From: Sphaerimonospora sp050942215 | GTDB taxonomy: Bacteria; Actinomycetota; Actinomycetes; Streptosporangiales; Streptosporangiaceae | Assembly: GCF_050942215.1 (NCBI RefSeq) | Contig: NZ_CP192056.1 | Coordinates: 3,162,001-3,226,000, forward strand | Reading direction: 5' to 3' | DNA length: 64,000 bases | The notes under the pieces: model-generated | Seen by the model: only the letters and a program-made list of their open reading frames with translations | Told to the model about the DNA's origin: nothing | Database searches by the model: none | Position numbers and translations under genes: made by a program | Shown: one piece after another, positions 9,230-17,187 of the stretch | Layout: each line of letters opens with the position of its first letter | Position numbering within the stretch: position 1 is the stretch's first letter

Positions 9230-9897
9230 CGCACGATGTCTGTGCCGAAGTAGCGGTCGCCGAAGTCGCCGATGCCGGGGAGCATGTAGGCGTTCTCGTT
9301 GAGCCGCTCCTCGATGGCCGACGTCACGATCCGCAGGTCAGGGTGGCGCGCCCGGACCGCGTCTATGCCCTCCGGCGCCGACAGCAGGTTGATGAACACG
9401 ATGTTGTCCTCCTCGACCCCCCGGTCGAGGAGGACGTCGATGGCCGCCAGCGCGGTCCCGCCGGTGGCCAGCATCGGATCCAGCAGCAGCACGTGCCGCC
9501 GGTCGATGTCCGCGGGCAGCGCCGAGTAGTACAGGTGCGGCAGCTTCGTCACCTTGTCCCGCTGGATCAGGATCTTGCCGATCCGCACACCCGGCAGGAT
9601 CGCCCGCAGCTCGGACTCCATGCTCTCCCCGGCGCGGGCGACCGACACCCCGCAGATCCCGGGAGCCGGCCGCAGGCCGTGATAGGTGCGCCCCACCGGT
9701 GTGAGGACCTCGCACGAGTCGAACGGGAGAAGATCCAGTCCCGCTTCGAGCAGCTGGCGGATGATCCGGCCGGACGAGGTGACGAAGTCCTCCCTGCCGA
9801 CGTTCCGGTCGCGGATGACCGTGTGCAGCGCTCGCAGCTGCCTGGTCTGCGGCAGCAGATGCACGGTGCCGGTCACCGGCGTCATCGCGCTGGTCAT
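9226..9897 (-). CDS. uracil phosphoribosyltransferase, eukaryote-like subtype
   Basis: 223 aa. It would convert uracil and PRPP to UMP. The PRPP loop LLLDPMLATGGTA and the C-terminal uracil-binding segment PGIGDFGDRYFGTD are intact. Two regions, ICGVSVARAGESMESELR and IGKILIQRD, read like the UPRT domain of eukaryotic Fur1/UCKL proteins rather than bacterial Upp, which has GLLRAGLGMV and HIGLYRDE. It is therefore probably a second, specialised copy. It overlaps the TrpF-like gene upstream and eamA downstream by 4 nt each. Possible jobs are refilling UMP to protect against a uridine-like antimetabolite, or phosphoribosylation of a pathway base; neither is shown. Confidence 0.88.
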   Translation of the reverse strand: MTSAMTPVTGTVHLLPQTRQLRALHTVIRDRNVGREDFVTSSGRIIRQLLEAGLDLLPFDSCEVLTPVGRTYHGLRPAPGICGVSVARAGESMESELRAILPGVRIGKILIQRDKVTKLPHLYYSALPADIDRRHVLLLDPMLATGGTALAAIDVLLDRGVEEDNIVFINLLSAPEGIDAVRARHPDLRIVTSAIEERLNENAYMLPGIGDFGDRYFGTDIVR

Positions 9898-10580
9898 GCG
9901 TCCTCATTCGCTAGTTGGGCGAAGGCCTTGCGGGCCTCCTCGACGAACTTGCGCACCTTCATCCGGTCCTTGCGGCCCGTCGCGTTCTCCAGGCCGGTGT
10001 GCGCGTCGACGGCGGCCGGGCGGATCTCGGCGATCGCGGCTGCGACGTTCTCCGGGTTCAGTCCGCCGGCGAGCATCAGCGGCCGGGGCGAGATCCGCAC
10101 CAGCTCGGCGCTGATCGACCAGTCGTGCAGCAGTCCGGTGGCTCCCTTGGCACCGGTCGCCGGGTTGAAGCTGTCGGTGATGAACATGTCGACCCACTCG
10201 GCCGCCTGGTCCACGATCTCGGCCAGCTCGCCGAGGTTGTCCTGCTTGACCACGAGGCTCTTGAGCACGTACAGGTCGGGCGCGATGCGCCGGAGGGTCC
10301 GCAGCTCACCGGGGGTGACGTCGCCGTGCAACTGGATGGCGGTGACACCCAGCTCCTGGCAGAACCGCGCGATTTCCTCGGCGTCGGTCAGATAAGTGAT
10401 CACGACGCCCCGGTGAGCCGGCTGGATGGCTTTGATGATCGCCGCGGCGTCTTTCTCCGACAAATCCTCGTTCTTCAGTGGAAGCCGCAAGGCGAAACCG
10501 AGCCAGTCCGCGCCTTCCTCGCAGATCAGGTCCGCCTCGGCCTGGTCGATGACACCGGCCACCTGAATGATTCCCTGCAT
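9894..10580 (-). CDS. TrpF-like (phosphoribosylanthranilate isomerase fold) protein lacking catalytic Cys
   Basis: 228 aa TIM-barrel protein and the first gene of the operon. It keeps the family landmarks VTAIQLHGD, LMLAGGLNPENVAAAI and a phosphate-binding C-terminus (VDAHTGLE). The strand-1 motif KICG of true PRA isomerases is QVAG here, so the general-base Cys is Ala8, and the GGTGKTFDW loop is GATGLLHDW. The acid Asp is retained (FITDSF). Loss of the Cys argues against normal tryptophan synthesis and for a changed reaction, perhaps on a phosphoribosyl or ribose 5-phosphate compound of this pathway. There are no trp neighbours. The ATG at 10580 is followed by a 4-nt overlap with the UPRT gene. 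Confidence 0.8.
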   Translation of the reverse strand: MQGIIQVAGVIDQAEADLICEEGADWLGFALRLPLKNEDLSEKDAAAIIKAIQPAHRGVVITYLTDAEEIARFCQELGVTAIQLHGDVTPGELRTLRRIAPDLYVLKSLVVKQDNLGELAEIVDQAAEWVDMFITDSFNPATGAKGATGLLHDWSISAELVRISPRPLMLAGGLNPENVAAAIAEIRPAAVDAHTGLENATGRKDRMKVRKFVEEARKAFAQLANEDA

Positions 10581-10624
10581 GTTGAACCGCCTTTCAACCG
10601 GCCCGAGCCGGTACCGCTGAGAAC

Positions 10625-10650
10625 GAATTGCATTAGGCTATGAGAATTGC
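10625..10650 (-). promoter_or_regulatory. direct repeat near the presumed operon promoter
   Basis: The heptamer GAATTGC occurs at 10625-10631 and 10644-10650, 19 bp apart (about two helical turns), in an AT-richer patch 45-70 bp upstream of the first operon gene. On the minus strand a TAGCCT hexamer between the copies could be a -10 box. It is a candidate operator for the upstream XRE/NB-ARC regulator, by position only. Confidence 0.35.
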
Positions 10651-11584
10651 CTTTAGCGCCCGCCGATATCGCAGGTCTGACCAGAGAAGAATTCACTCGG
10701 CCCAGCCCGCGACACCACGATGTTTACTCTGGTGTCCGAACCGGTAACCGCGATGATCGTGACACATCGACCCATCGCAGTCAACACTTTCCCGGGCAGA
10801 TTTGACATCCGCGGTCCACCTGCGGGCACCACATCAAAACGGACCGCTTAAAATAGGAGCCAATACACGAATAACCGCGATGGCAAGCCTGATCAAGGCG
10901 CCGTCGCGGATTACCGGAAATGGAATATCGGACAGTTCTGGACGGGGGCGGGGCCCGGCACGGTGTTCAACCGTGGAATTCTCCCGTCCGTTTCCGGATG
11001 GTCGTCTCCACCATGCCCGTGACACACGGCTCCCCGCCCGGCCGCCTTCGCCGAGGCGGCGCGGACGTCACCCGGTCGCGCCCCGGGTCAGGAAGGAAGC
11101 AGATCTACGCGGGCCGAACGGCCGGGGCCGAACCACCCACCGGGCAGCGCAGGCCCTCACGGTCGTGGCGGTGTTCCGCGCTCGCGCCGGATCGACCACG
11201 GGCGTCTCGCCGCGTCTCGGGCATGGCCGAAGACTTGGCAGTGCCGAACGGCCGAGGCGCCACCCGCCGCGACATCGGTTCCCCTCGCCTGATCTCCCGG
11301 TCACCTTCACCACCCTTTGACGGTCGAGACGGTGATGCCGAACACGGACACGGTGTCCCGGTCTCCGCGGGCGGCACGTCTCACCCGAGAACGACCCACT
11401 CCTCGCGAATCACACATTTGCCCTACTGCCTCACGTATCATGAGCAGCCCACTCCGCGAACCGCAAGCGGTGTCCTGGTGACTCCTTGACGGGAACCGAG
11501 GACACCGTCCATGCGGTGACGTGCGGATCACGGGTTGCCCGGACGGTGCCGGCGAAGGGCGGGCCGGCGGACGGCCGCCTCACC
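10651..11584. other. long gap without a convincing gene
   Basis: About 930 bp between the biosynthetic operon and the NB-ARC regulator. Open frames on both strands lack recognisable domains and credible ribosome sites. The part nearest the operon (10651-10930) is noticeably less GC-rich, as expected for a promoter region. An 8-bp inverted repeat GGTGTCCT/AGGACACC (11469-11476 and 11499-11506) flanks a TTGACG. I see no repeat or RNA gene I can name. Confidence 0.5.
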
Positions 11585-12877
11585 TCATGCTCGCGCTCTC
11601 TCCCTCGCATACAGCCGAAGCGGGTTGTGGAGCCGATAGCGCTGCGGACCGACCGGTTCGATCAGGTGCGCCGCCGCCAGCCGCTCCAGTGCCCGCTCGG
11701 TCTCCACCGGCGGCAGACCGGTGACCGCCGTCGCGGCGGTGATGCTGAACTCGGCGCTGGGGTGCAGTCCCAGCTGCTGGAACACCCGCGCATCCGCGGG
11801 AGCGAGCGCCAGGTAGGACCAGGAGAACACCGTCCTGACCGCGGAACGGGGGTCGCCGAGGACGGTGAGCATGTCGAGAGCGTGCTCCTCAGCCGCCAGT
11901 TCCGCGGCGAACGCGTGCAGCGGCTTGGCCGGCAGGTTGGTGAGCCGCTCTCCGGCCAGCCGCAGCGCCAGCGGCAGGCCGGCGCAGCAGGCCGCGATCG
12001 CCGCGGCCGCCTCGGGTTCCGCGCCGACGCGGACCCGGCCGATCATCTCGGCCAGCAGCGCCACAGCGTCGGCCTGCCCCAGGGGAGGGAGTGTGATCCG
12101 CTGCGCGCCGTCACGTACGGTCAGGCCGGACAGGCGTTGCCGGCTGGTGACGACGACCGCGCATCCCGGCGCCCCGGGCAGCAACGCGCGCACCTGCTGG
12201 GCGTCCGCCGCGTTGTCCAGCACGATCAGCAGCCTGCGGCCGTGCAGGAACGACCGGAACAACGACGCGGGCTGCCCGGTCGCGACCGACGGCAGCCCGC
12301 CGATGCCCAGCTCGTGCAGGAACACCTTCAGCACGGCGTCGGGCGACTGAAGATCGCCACCGTACCCGCCGAGATCGGCGAACAGGACCCCGTCGGGGAA
12401 CAGGTGGCTGTTCCGATGAGCCCATCGGACCACCAGCGCGGACTTGCCGACACCGGGCGGCCCGTCGACCGCGACCACCGGCACGACACCCGCCTGGCTG
12501 TCGTCCGGCAGCAGCGCCGCGGTCAGCTCGGCCAGTTCCCTCGTACGGCCGACGAACTGCACCGGCCCCCGCGGCAGTTGAGCGGGCCGAGGCCAGGCGT
12601 CCGGCGCCGCCGGCGCCAGCGCGCGGACGGTGAGCGACTCGGCCAGTTCCCCGCCCAGATCGAGCACCTTGTCGCAGCGTTGCGCCAGCTCCACCGACGG
12701 ATGCTTGATGCCGTTCTCCACCTTGGACATGTAGCTGTGGCTGTAGTGCGTCCGGCGTGCCAGTTCCCGGAGGGTGAGTCCGCGTCGCAACCGTGCGGCA
12801 CGCAGCGAGGCGCCGAAAGCGGTCGTGCCGTCGGATGCCGCCGCGGCGGGCAGCGCTGAATGATCTTCAGCGGACAC
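11585..12877 (-). CDS. XRE-family HTH plus NB-ARC (STAND) transcriptional regulator, no TPR domain
   Basis: 430 aa from GTG 12877, preceded by GGAAGGAAG. Residues 20-80 form a Cro/C1 helix-turn-helix (LRELARRTHYSHSYMSKVENG). An NB-ARC NTPase follows: FVGRTREL, Walker A GPPGVGKSAL, Walker B LLIVLDNA, then GLPLALRLAG and a winged-helix segment ending at RLYARERARA. Related AfsR/SARP-like STAND proteins continue into TPR repeats exactly where this one stops, so it is either a natural short form or a truncated gene. It is co-directional with the NRPS operon and separated from it by the 1-kb gap; it may be the pathway regulator, though that is inferred. Confidence 0.85.
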   Translation of the reverse strand: MSAEDHSALPAAAASDGTTAFGASLRAARLRRGLTLRELARRTHYSHSYMSKVENGIKHPSVELAQRCDKVLDLGGELAESLTVRALAPAAPDAWPRPAQLPRGPVQFVGRTRELAELTAALLPDDSQAGVVPVVAVDGPPGVGKSALVVRWAHRNSHLFPDGVLFADLGGYGGDLQSPDAVLKVFLHELGIGGLPSVATGQPASLFRSFLHGRRLLIVLDNAADAQQVRALLPGAPGCAVVVTSRQRLSGLTVRDGAQRITLPPLGQADAVALLAEMIGRVRVGAEPEAAAAIAACCAGLPLALRLAGERLTNLPAKPLHAFAAELAAEEHALDMLTVLGDPRSAVRTVFSWSYLALAPADARVFQQLGLHPSAEFSITAATAVTGLPPVETERALERLAAAHLIEPVGPQRYRLHNPLRLYARERARA

Positions 12878-12923
12878 TCACTCACTTCCTTCCTCATGGC
12901 AGGGATGAGCTGGAATCGAGGAT

Positions 12924-13430
12924 TCAGTCCGGCAGGTCGCCCAGCGAGACGAGGAGGTCTCGCAGGGTGTCGGCCAATGCTTCGCGATCTGCCGGGTCGA
13001 GCGCTACGAGCAGCCTGTTCTCGGTCTCCACGTGGTAGGGCAGCACCCGTTCCATGAGCGCGACGCCCTCCCCGGTCAGTGCGACACGAACACAGCGGCC
13101 GTCCGAGGTGCTCGGCGTGCGCGTCACCAGCCCCCGGGACTCGAGCCGGTCCAGGCGCTGGGTGACGGCACCGGACGTGACCATCGAGGCTCGCATCAGG
13201 TCGGCCGGCGACAGGGAGCGCGGCTCGCTGCGATACAGCGTCGCGAGGACGTCGAACGAGGCCGGATCGAGCCCGTGCGCGCCGAACGTCCGCCGCAGCG
13301 CCGCGGTGAAGAACCGCATCAGCCGCGGCAGCCGCCCGATCACCTCCATGGCCGACATGTCCAGGTCAGGGCGCTGTCCCTCCCACTGTTTCAGCACGAA
13401 GTCGACGTGATCCGTCGTCACCGTGCCCAC
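12924..13430 (-). CDS. MarR-family transcriptional regulator 1
   Basis: 168 aa from GTG 13430, with a strong GGAGGAG ribosome site. The winged-helix core includes DLMRASMVTSGAVTQRLDRLESRGLV followed by the beta-wing TPSTSDGRCVRVALT. It is divergent from the MFS gene, with a double-palindrome operator between them, the classical arrangement for a ligand-released repressor of its own gene and of a pump. It is closely similar to the second MarR protein at 14865-15350, so the two arose by duplication. Confidence 0.9.
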   Translation of the reverse strand: MGTVTTDHVDFVLKQWEGQRPDLDMSAMEVIGRLPRLMRFFTAALRRTFGAHGLDPASFDVLATLYRSEPRSLSPADLMRASMVTSGAVTQRLDRLESRGLVTRTPSTSDGRCVRVALTGEGVALMERVLPYHVETENRLLVALDPADREALADTLRDLLVSLGDLPD

Positions 13431-13453
13431 CTGCGATCTCCTCCCGGCTGGTT

Positions 13454-13498
13454 ATTTTGCTTAGCACTAAGTTATAGTATCTTAGCGTTAAGCAAAAT
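13454..13498. promoter_or_regulatory. double-palindrome MarR operator over a promoter
   Basis: An 18-bp arm ATTTTGCTTAGCACTAAG (13454-13471) is mirrored by CTTAGCGTTAAGCAAAAT (13481-13498) with two mismatches. Each arm contains its own MarR-sized near-palindrome (CTTAGCACTAAG and CTTAGCGTTAAG), with centres 21 bp apart. The 9-bp spacer carries TATAGTAT, a possible -10 box. The patch is strikingly AT-rich against the local background. It sits between the divergent marR and MFS genes. Confidence 0.85.
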
Positions 13499-13680
13499 CA
13501 GTCATGCGGGGTGGCCTGATCGGCGGCCTGCCCGATGTCTGCCACCGGACCCGGCAGGCATCCAGGTCCCGGCCACCGGCCCCACCCGACGACCGGAGCC
13601 GAACCCGACCGATGCGCGCCGGTCGGTCGTTCCCGCCTGCCCGGACCGGGCCCAAGCTCATAGGAGTAGGAGTAACCCGA

Positions 13681-14868
13681 ATGACAAACGTCGAGTCCGT
13701 CGCCGCCGGGACCGTCCCGGAACGGGTGCCCATCAAGAGCTGGATCGCGGTCACCGCCGTCGCATTGGGCACCTTCCTGGTGGTGACCGTCGAGAACCTG
13801 CCCATGGGCCTGCTCACCGCGATCGGCGGCGGGCTGAACGTCTCGGACGGCGAAGTAGGCCTGATGGTGACCGTGTCCGGCCTGGTCGCCGCCGTCACCG
13901 CACCGCTGCTGCCGGTGGCGATCCGGGGGCTGGACCGGCGGTTGGTCCTGCTCGGACTGATCCTGCTGGCACTGGTGGCCAACGTCGTGTCCGCCGTGAC
14001 CCCCAACTACGCCGTGCTCATGGTGGCGCGGCTGTTCGTGGGCATCAGCATCGGCGGGTTCTGGGCGCTCGCCGCGGGTCTCGGCGTCCGGCTGGTCCCC
14101 GAGGCGTACGTGGCCAAGGCCACCTCACTGATCTTCTTCGGCGCCATGGCCGCCAACGTCATCGGCGTACCGGCCGGCACGTTCGTGGGTGAGCTGACCA
14201 GCTGGCGCATCGCGTTCGGCGCGGTCGCCGCCGTCGCACTCCTCCTGGTGATCGCACTGGCCGTCCTGCTGCCGCGGATGCCGGCGACCGAGCCGGTCCG
14301 GCTGCGCACGCTGGCCGAGCAGTTGCGCACACCGGCCGTCCGGGTCGGCGTCATCGCCACCTTCCTGCTGGTGGCCGGGCACTACGGCGCCTTCACTTTC
14401 GTCAGCCCGATCCTGCAGGACATCTCCGGGATCGACGCGACGTACGTCGGGCCGCTGCTGCTCGCCTACGGCGTGGCCGGCATGATCGGCAACCTCGTCG
14501 CCGGCTCATGGGCCGGCCGCAACGTCCGCGGCACCATCATCGTGGTGAGCATCGCGCTCGCGATCATCCTGGCGCTGCTCCCGTTCATCGGCGGGAACGC
14601 GACCAGCGGGTCGATCCTGTTGATCCTGTGGGGTTTCGCGTTCGGCGGCCTGCCGGTGAGCGTCCAGACGTGGATCATCAAGGCGGCGCCCCAGGGCATC
14701 GAGGCCGCGACCGGGCTGAACACCTGCATGTTCAATCTGGCGATCGCACTCGGCGCACTGTTCGGCAGCCTCATCGTGGGCGTGGTCACCGTGACCGGCG
14801 TGCTGTGGGTCGCGGCGGGTCTCGTGGTCCTGACGTCCATCGTGGTGTGGGGCACCAAGCGGATCTAG
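13681..14868 (+). CDS. MFS transporter (DHA1-like efflux protein)
   Basis: 395 aa with about 12 hydrophobic segments. The ATG at 13681 has GGAGTAGGAG upstream, so I chose it over the open frame that extends back to 13504. The N-terminal half contains the NLPMGLLTAIGGGLNVSDGEVG loop and a LARRL-type signature region (GLDRRLVLLG) usual in arabinose/drug efflux MFS proteins. It is divergent from MarR 1 and convergent with MarR 2 (4-nt overlap of coding ends), so it is probably induced when a toxic ligand releases MarR. The substrate is unknown. Confidence 0.88.
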   Translation: MTNVESVAAGTVPERVPIKSWIAVTAVALGTFLVVTVENLPMGLLTAIGGGLNVSDGEVGLMVTVSGLVAAVTAPLLPVAIRGLDRRLVLLGLILLALVANVVSAVTPNYAVLMVARLFVGISIGGFWALAAGLGVRLVPEAYVAKATSLIFFGAMAANVIGVPAGTFVGELTSWRIAFGAVAAVALLLVIALAVLLPRMPATEPVRLRTLAEQLRTPAVRVGVIATFLLVAGHYGAFTFVSPILQDISGIDATYVGPLLLAYGVAGMIGNLVAGSWAGRNVRGTIIVVSIALAIILALLPFIGGNATSGSILLILWGFAFGGLPVSVQTWIIKAAPQGIEAATGLNTCMFNLAIALGALFGSLIVGVVTVTGVLWVAAGLVVLTSIVVWGTKRI

Positions 14869-15350
14869 GCCTCGTCGCCCAGCGAGACCAGCAGCCGCCT
14901 GAGGATATCGGCCAGGCTCTCCCGCTGATCGGGGGTGAGCCCGGCGAGCAGACGCTGTTCGGCGTTCACGTGATCCGGCAGGGCCCGGTCGATCAGCTCG
15001 CGGCCCTCGTCGGTCAGATCGACGTGAACGCCGCGGCCATCGGACTCGTTGGGCGTCCTGACCACCAGTCCCCGGGCCTCCAGCCGGTCCAGGCGCTGGG
15101 TGACCGCCCCTGAAGTGATCATCGATGAGCGCATCAACTCGGCCGGGGTCAGCCGGCCGCCACGACGGAGGGTGGCCAGAACGTCGAACGACGAGGGGTC
15201 GAGGTCGTGTTCCGCGAACGTACGGCGCAGCTCGCCGTTGACGAGCCGGGTCAGTCTTGAGAGCCGGCCGAACACGGCCATCGGGGAAACGTCCAGATCA
15301 GGGCAGGCGGCGGCCCACTGCCGCAGGACGTGGTCGACGTGATCTGCCAC
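14865..15350 (-). CDS. MarR-family transcriptional regulator 2
   Basis: 161 aa from GTG 15350 (MADHVDHVLRQW), aligned with the start of MarR 1 (TDHVDFVLKQW). The frame extends further upstream, but that part has no similarity to MarR 1 and would overlap the divergent gene's promoter. The HTH reads ELMRSSMITSGAVTQRLDRL, nearly the same as MarR 1. It is divergent from the Rossmann-fold gene at 15404, with only about 53 bp between starts. I do not see the TTAG-type palindrome of MarR 1 in that gap, so its operator probably differs. Confidence 0.85.
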   Translation of the reverse strand: MADHVDHVLRQWAAACPDLDVSPMAVFGRLSRLTRLVNGELRRTFAEHDLDPSSFDVLATLRRGGRLTPAELMRSSMITSGAVTQRLDRLEARGLVVRTPNESDGRGVHVDLTDEGRELIDRALPDHVNAEQRLLAGLTPDQRESLADILRRLLVSLGDEA

Positions 15351-15403
15351 ATCGAGAAGGTTACCGCCCAAAGCAACCGACAAGGTCGAGAGGAAACATA
15401 GGC

Positions 15404-16036
15404 ATGCGCATCTCAGTGTTCGGAGCAACCGGAAACGTGGGCCGCCGCGTCGTCACCGAGGCCGTGTCCCGCGGACACGAGGTGACGGGCGTGGCCCTGA
15501 ACGCGGCGGCGTTCGCCGATCTCCCCCCCGGGGTGGACGGGCGCGTCGGCGACGCGACCGATCTGGACGCGGTCCTCCCCCTGATCACCGGACGGGACCT
15601 GGTGATCACCTCGACCTGCCCGACACCCGGCAACGAGCACGAACTCGTCACCGTCGCCCACACGCTTCTGACGGCGTGCGCCAAGACCGGCACGCGCCTG
15701 CTGCTCGTCGGCGGCGCCGGCAGCCTGACCGTCGAGGACGGCGGCATCCTGATGAACGAGGTGGGCTACCCGTCCTACCTGCGGCCCATCGCGCTGGCGT
15801 GCATCGACCAGCTGGCGGCCTGCCGGGCCGACACCGTCGTGGATTGGGCCTATCTGAGCCCCGCCAAGCTGCTCGTGCCCGGCGAGCGCACCGGCCGGTA
15901 CCGGATAGGCGGTGACGAGCTGCTGGTCGACGCCGACGGGGACTCCCGGATCTCGCTGGAGGACCTGGCGGTGGCGCTGCTGGACGAGGCGGAACGACCG
16001 CGGCACCACCGGATGCGTTTCACCGTGGCGTACTGA
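15404..16036 (+). CDS. NAD(P)H-binding Rossmann-fold protein
   Basis: 210 aa from ATG 15404 with GAGAGGAAAC upstream. The N-terminal GATGNVGRRV is the NAD(P)-binding loop of atypical short-chain/NmrA-like proteins. The fold continues to a C-terminal ISLEDLAVALLDEAE segment common in this family (YesF/YwnB-like). It is divergent from MarR 2 and so probably under its control, perhaps as an oxidoreductase for electrophile or quinone stress. The exact reaction cannot be told from the sequence. Confidence 0.82.
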   Translation: MRISVFGATGNVGRRVVTEAVSRGHEVTGVALNAAAFADLPPGVDGRVGDATDLDAVLPLITGRDLVITSTCPTPGNEHELVTVAHTLLTACAKTGTRLLLVGGAGSLTVEDGGILMNEVGYPSYLRPIALACIDQLAACRADTVVDWAYLSPAKLLVPGERTGRYRIGGDELLVDADGDSRISLEDLAVALLDEAERPRHHRMRFTVAY

Positions 16037-16147
16037 CCTCGGTGACACCGGCACGTGCGGGGGATGGACGGAGATGGAGCCGGCTCCGGCCGTTTCCCGC
16101 CGCGCCGGGCGGAAGCACCGGCCACGGACCGGCCGGCTCGGAAGCCG

Positions 16148-17155
16148 TCAGGCCTGTTCCTCGACCACCTCGGCGGGCGGACGGCGTACGCTGCCCGTCT
16201 CGTCCACCGCGAAGCCCAACCTCATGATCATCTGAGGGTACGCCCCGTCGCACACGTGCTTGCGGATGAACTCCCGCAGGTCGGGCAGCTCCAGGGCCTG
16301 CGTGTGGAAGGCGGCGCTGAGGCCGTACGCCGAGGCGTACAGCAGGACACGCTGCAGCGCCTGCCCGGCGGTCAGCCAGTCGTCGGCGCCGTCGCCCCGC
16401 GTCGTGAGCACCGCGACGAGGCCCGTGACGCCGGGTTCATCGGACTCGACCCCCCAGTCGTGGCCTCTGGCGTAGTCACGCTGCGCGAAATACTGCGGCC
16501 GCGTCCGCCCGGAAGCCGCCGGATAGCTTCCCGCGGGCACACCGTCCTGCCTGGTGCTCCCCGGAGGCCGGGCCCATCGCATGATCTCCAGGCTGAACAG
16601 GCGGTCTCGGGCCTGGACCTCCTGGGCGGCGCCCGTGAGCGCGGCCAGCACCCGCGCCTCCTCCTCCGTCCGGATCGGCCGCAGCCGCGCCCCCTCGTCG
16701 GCCGCCTGGGCGACCAGCACGTCGACCAGTTCGCCGGCGACGGCCAGCCCGGTGAAACCGCTCCGGTGGGTCCTGCGACGCTCGATCTCCGCGTGGAGCA
16801 GGCGGGCGTGCTCGTCGGGCTCTCCCCTCGCCTGCGCTCCCGCCTGGGCGGGCCGGACCGTGGCCAGCAGCAGCGGGCGCTGTGGATCGGGGCGCGTCCG
16901 CACCTCGGGGTGATAGCCGAGCGCGCGCAGTGTGATCCGTACGTTGAACAGCGCCGCCCCGCAGCTCACCACCATCTGGCGGCCGTCGGGGTCGGCGACG
17001 CGCAGCTTGCGGTCCGGGTCGGCGCGCAGGGCGATCTCGTCCCCCGCCACCACGAAGGACCACGGCTGGCTGTTGTGCGGCGAGGGCGCCCATACGGCGG
17101 CCTCGACCGCCTCGTGCACCGCGCGGGTGGTCTCGTCAGATGTCCGAGCGTCCAT
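16148..17155 (-). CDS. Acg-type nitroreductase-family protein
   Basis: 335 aa from ATG 17155, with GGAGGG 6 nt upstream; the frame is open 12 codons further back without a ribosome site. It has the two-lobed Acg (Rv2032-like) arrangement of the FMN nitroreductase family, with WAPSPHNSQPWSF near the N-terminus and a repeated half. Acg proteins are classical members of the DosR dormancy regulon and are thought to bind flavin while lacking normal nitroreductase chemistry. It lies 32 nt downstream of a CBS-BON gene on the same strand, so it is probably transcribed from the DevR-box promoter near 17.9 kb. Confidence 0.85.
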   Translation of the reverse strand: MDARTSDETTRAVHEAVEAAVWAPSPHNSQPWSFVVAGDEIALRADPDRKLRVADPDGRQMVVSCGAALFNVRITLRALGYHPEVRTRPDPQRPLLLATVRPAQAGAQARGEPDEHARLLHAEIERRRTHRSGFTGLAVAGELVDVLVAQAADEGARLRPIRTEEEARVLAALTGAAQEVQARDRLFSLEIMRWARPPGSTRQDGVPAGSYPAASGRTRPQYFAQRDYARGHDWGVESDEPGVTGLVAVLTTRGDGADDWLTAGQALQRVLLYASAYGLSAAFHTQALELPDLREFIRKHVCDGAYPQMIMRLGFAVDETGSVRRPPAEVVEEQA

Positions 17156-17187
17156 GGCGTCCCTCCATCCGGTGGTCTGCCGCCCGG

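Noticed and set aside
10802..11489. Open frames on the plus strand in the 1-kb gap
   Set aside because: No family resemblance, no ribosome site, Arg/Pro-rich composition typical of non-coding GC-rich DNA.
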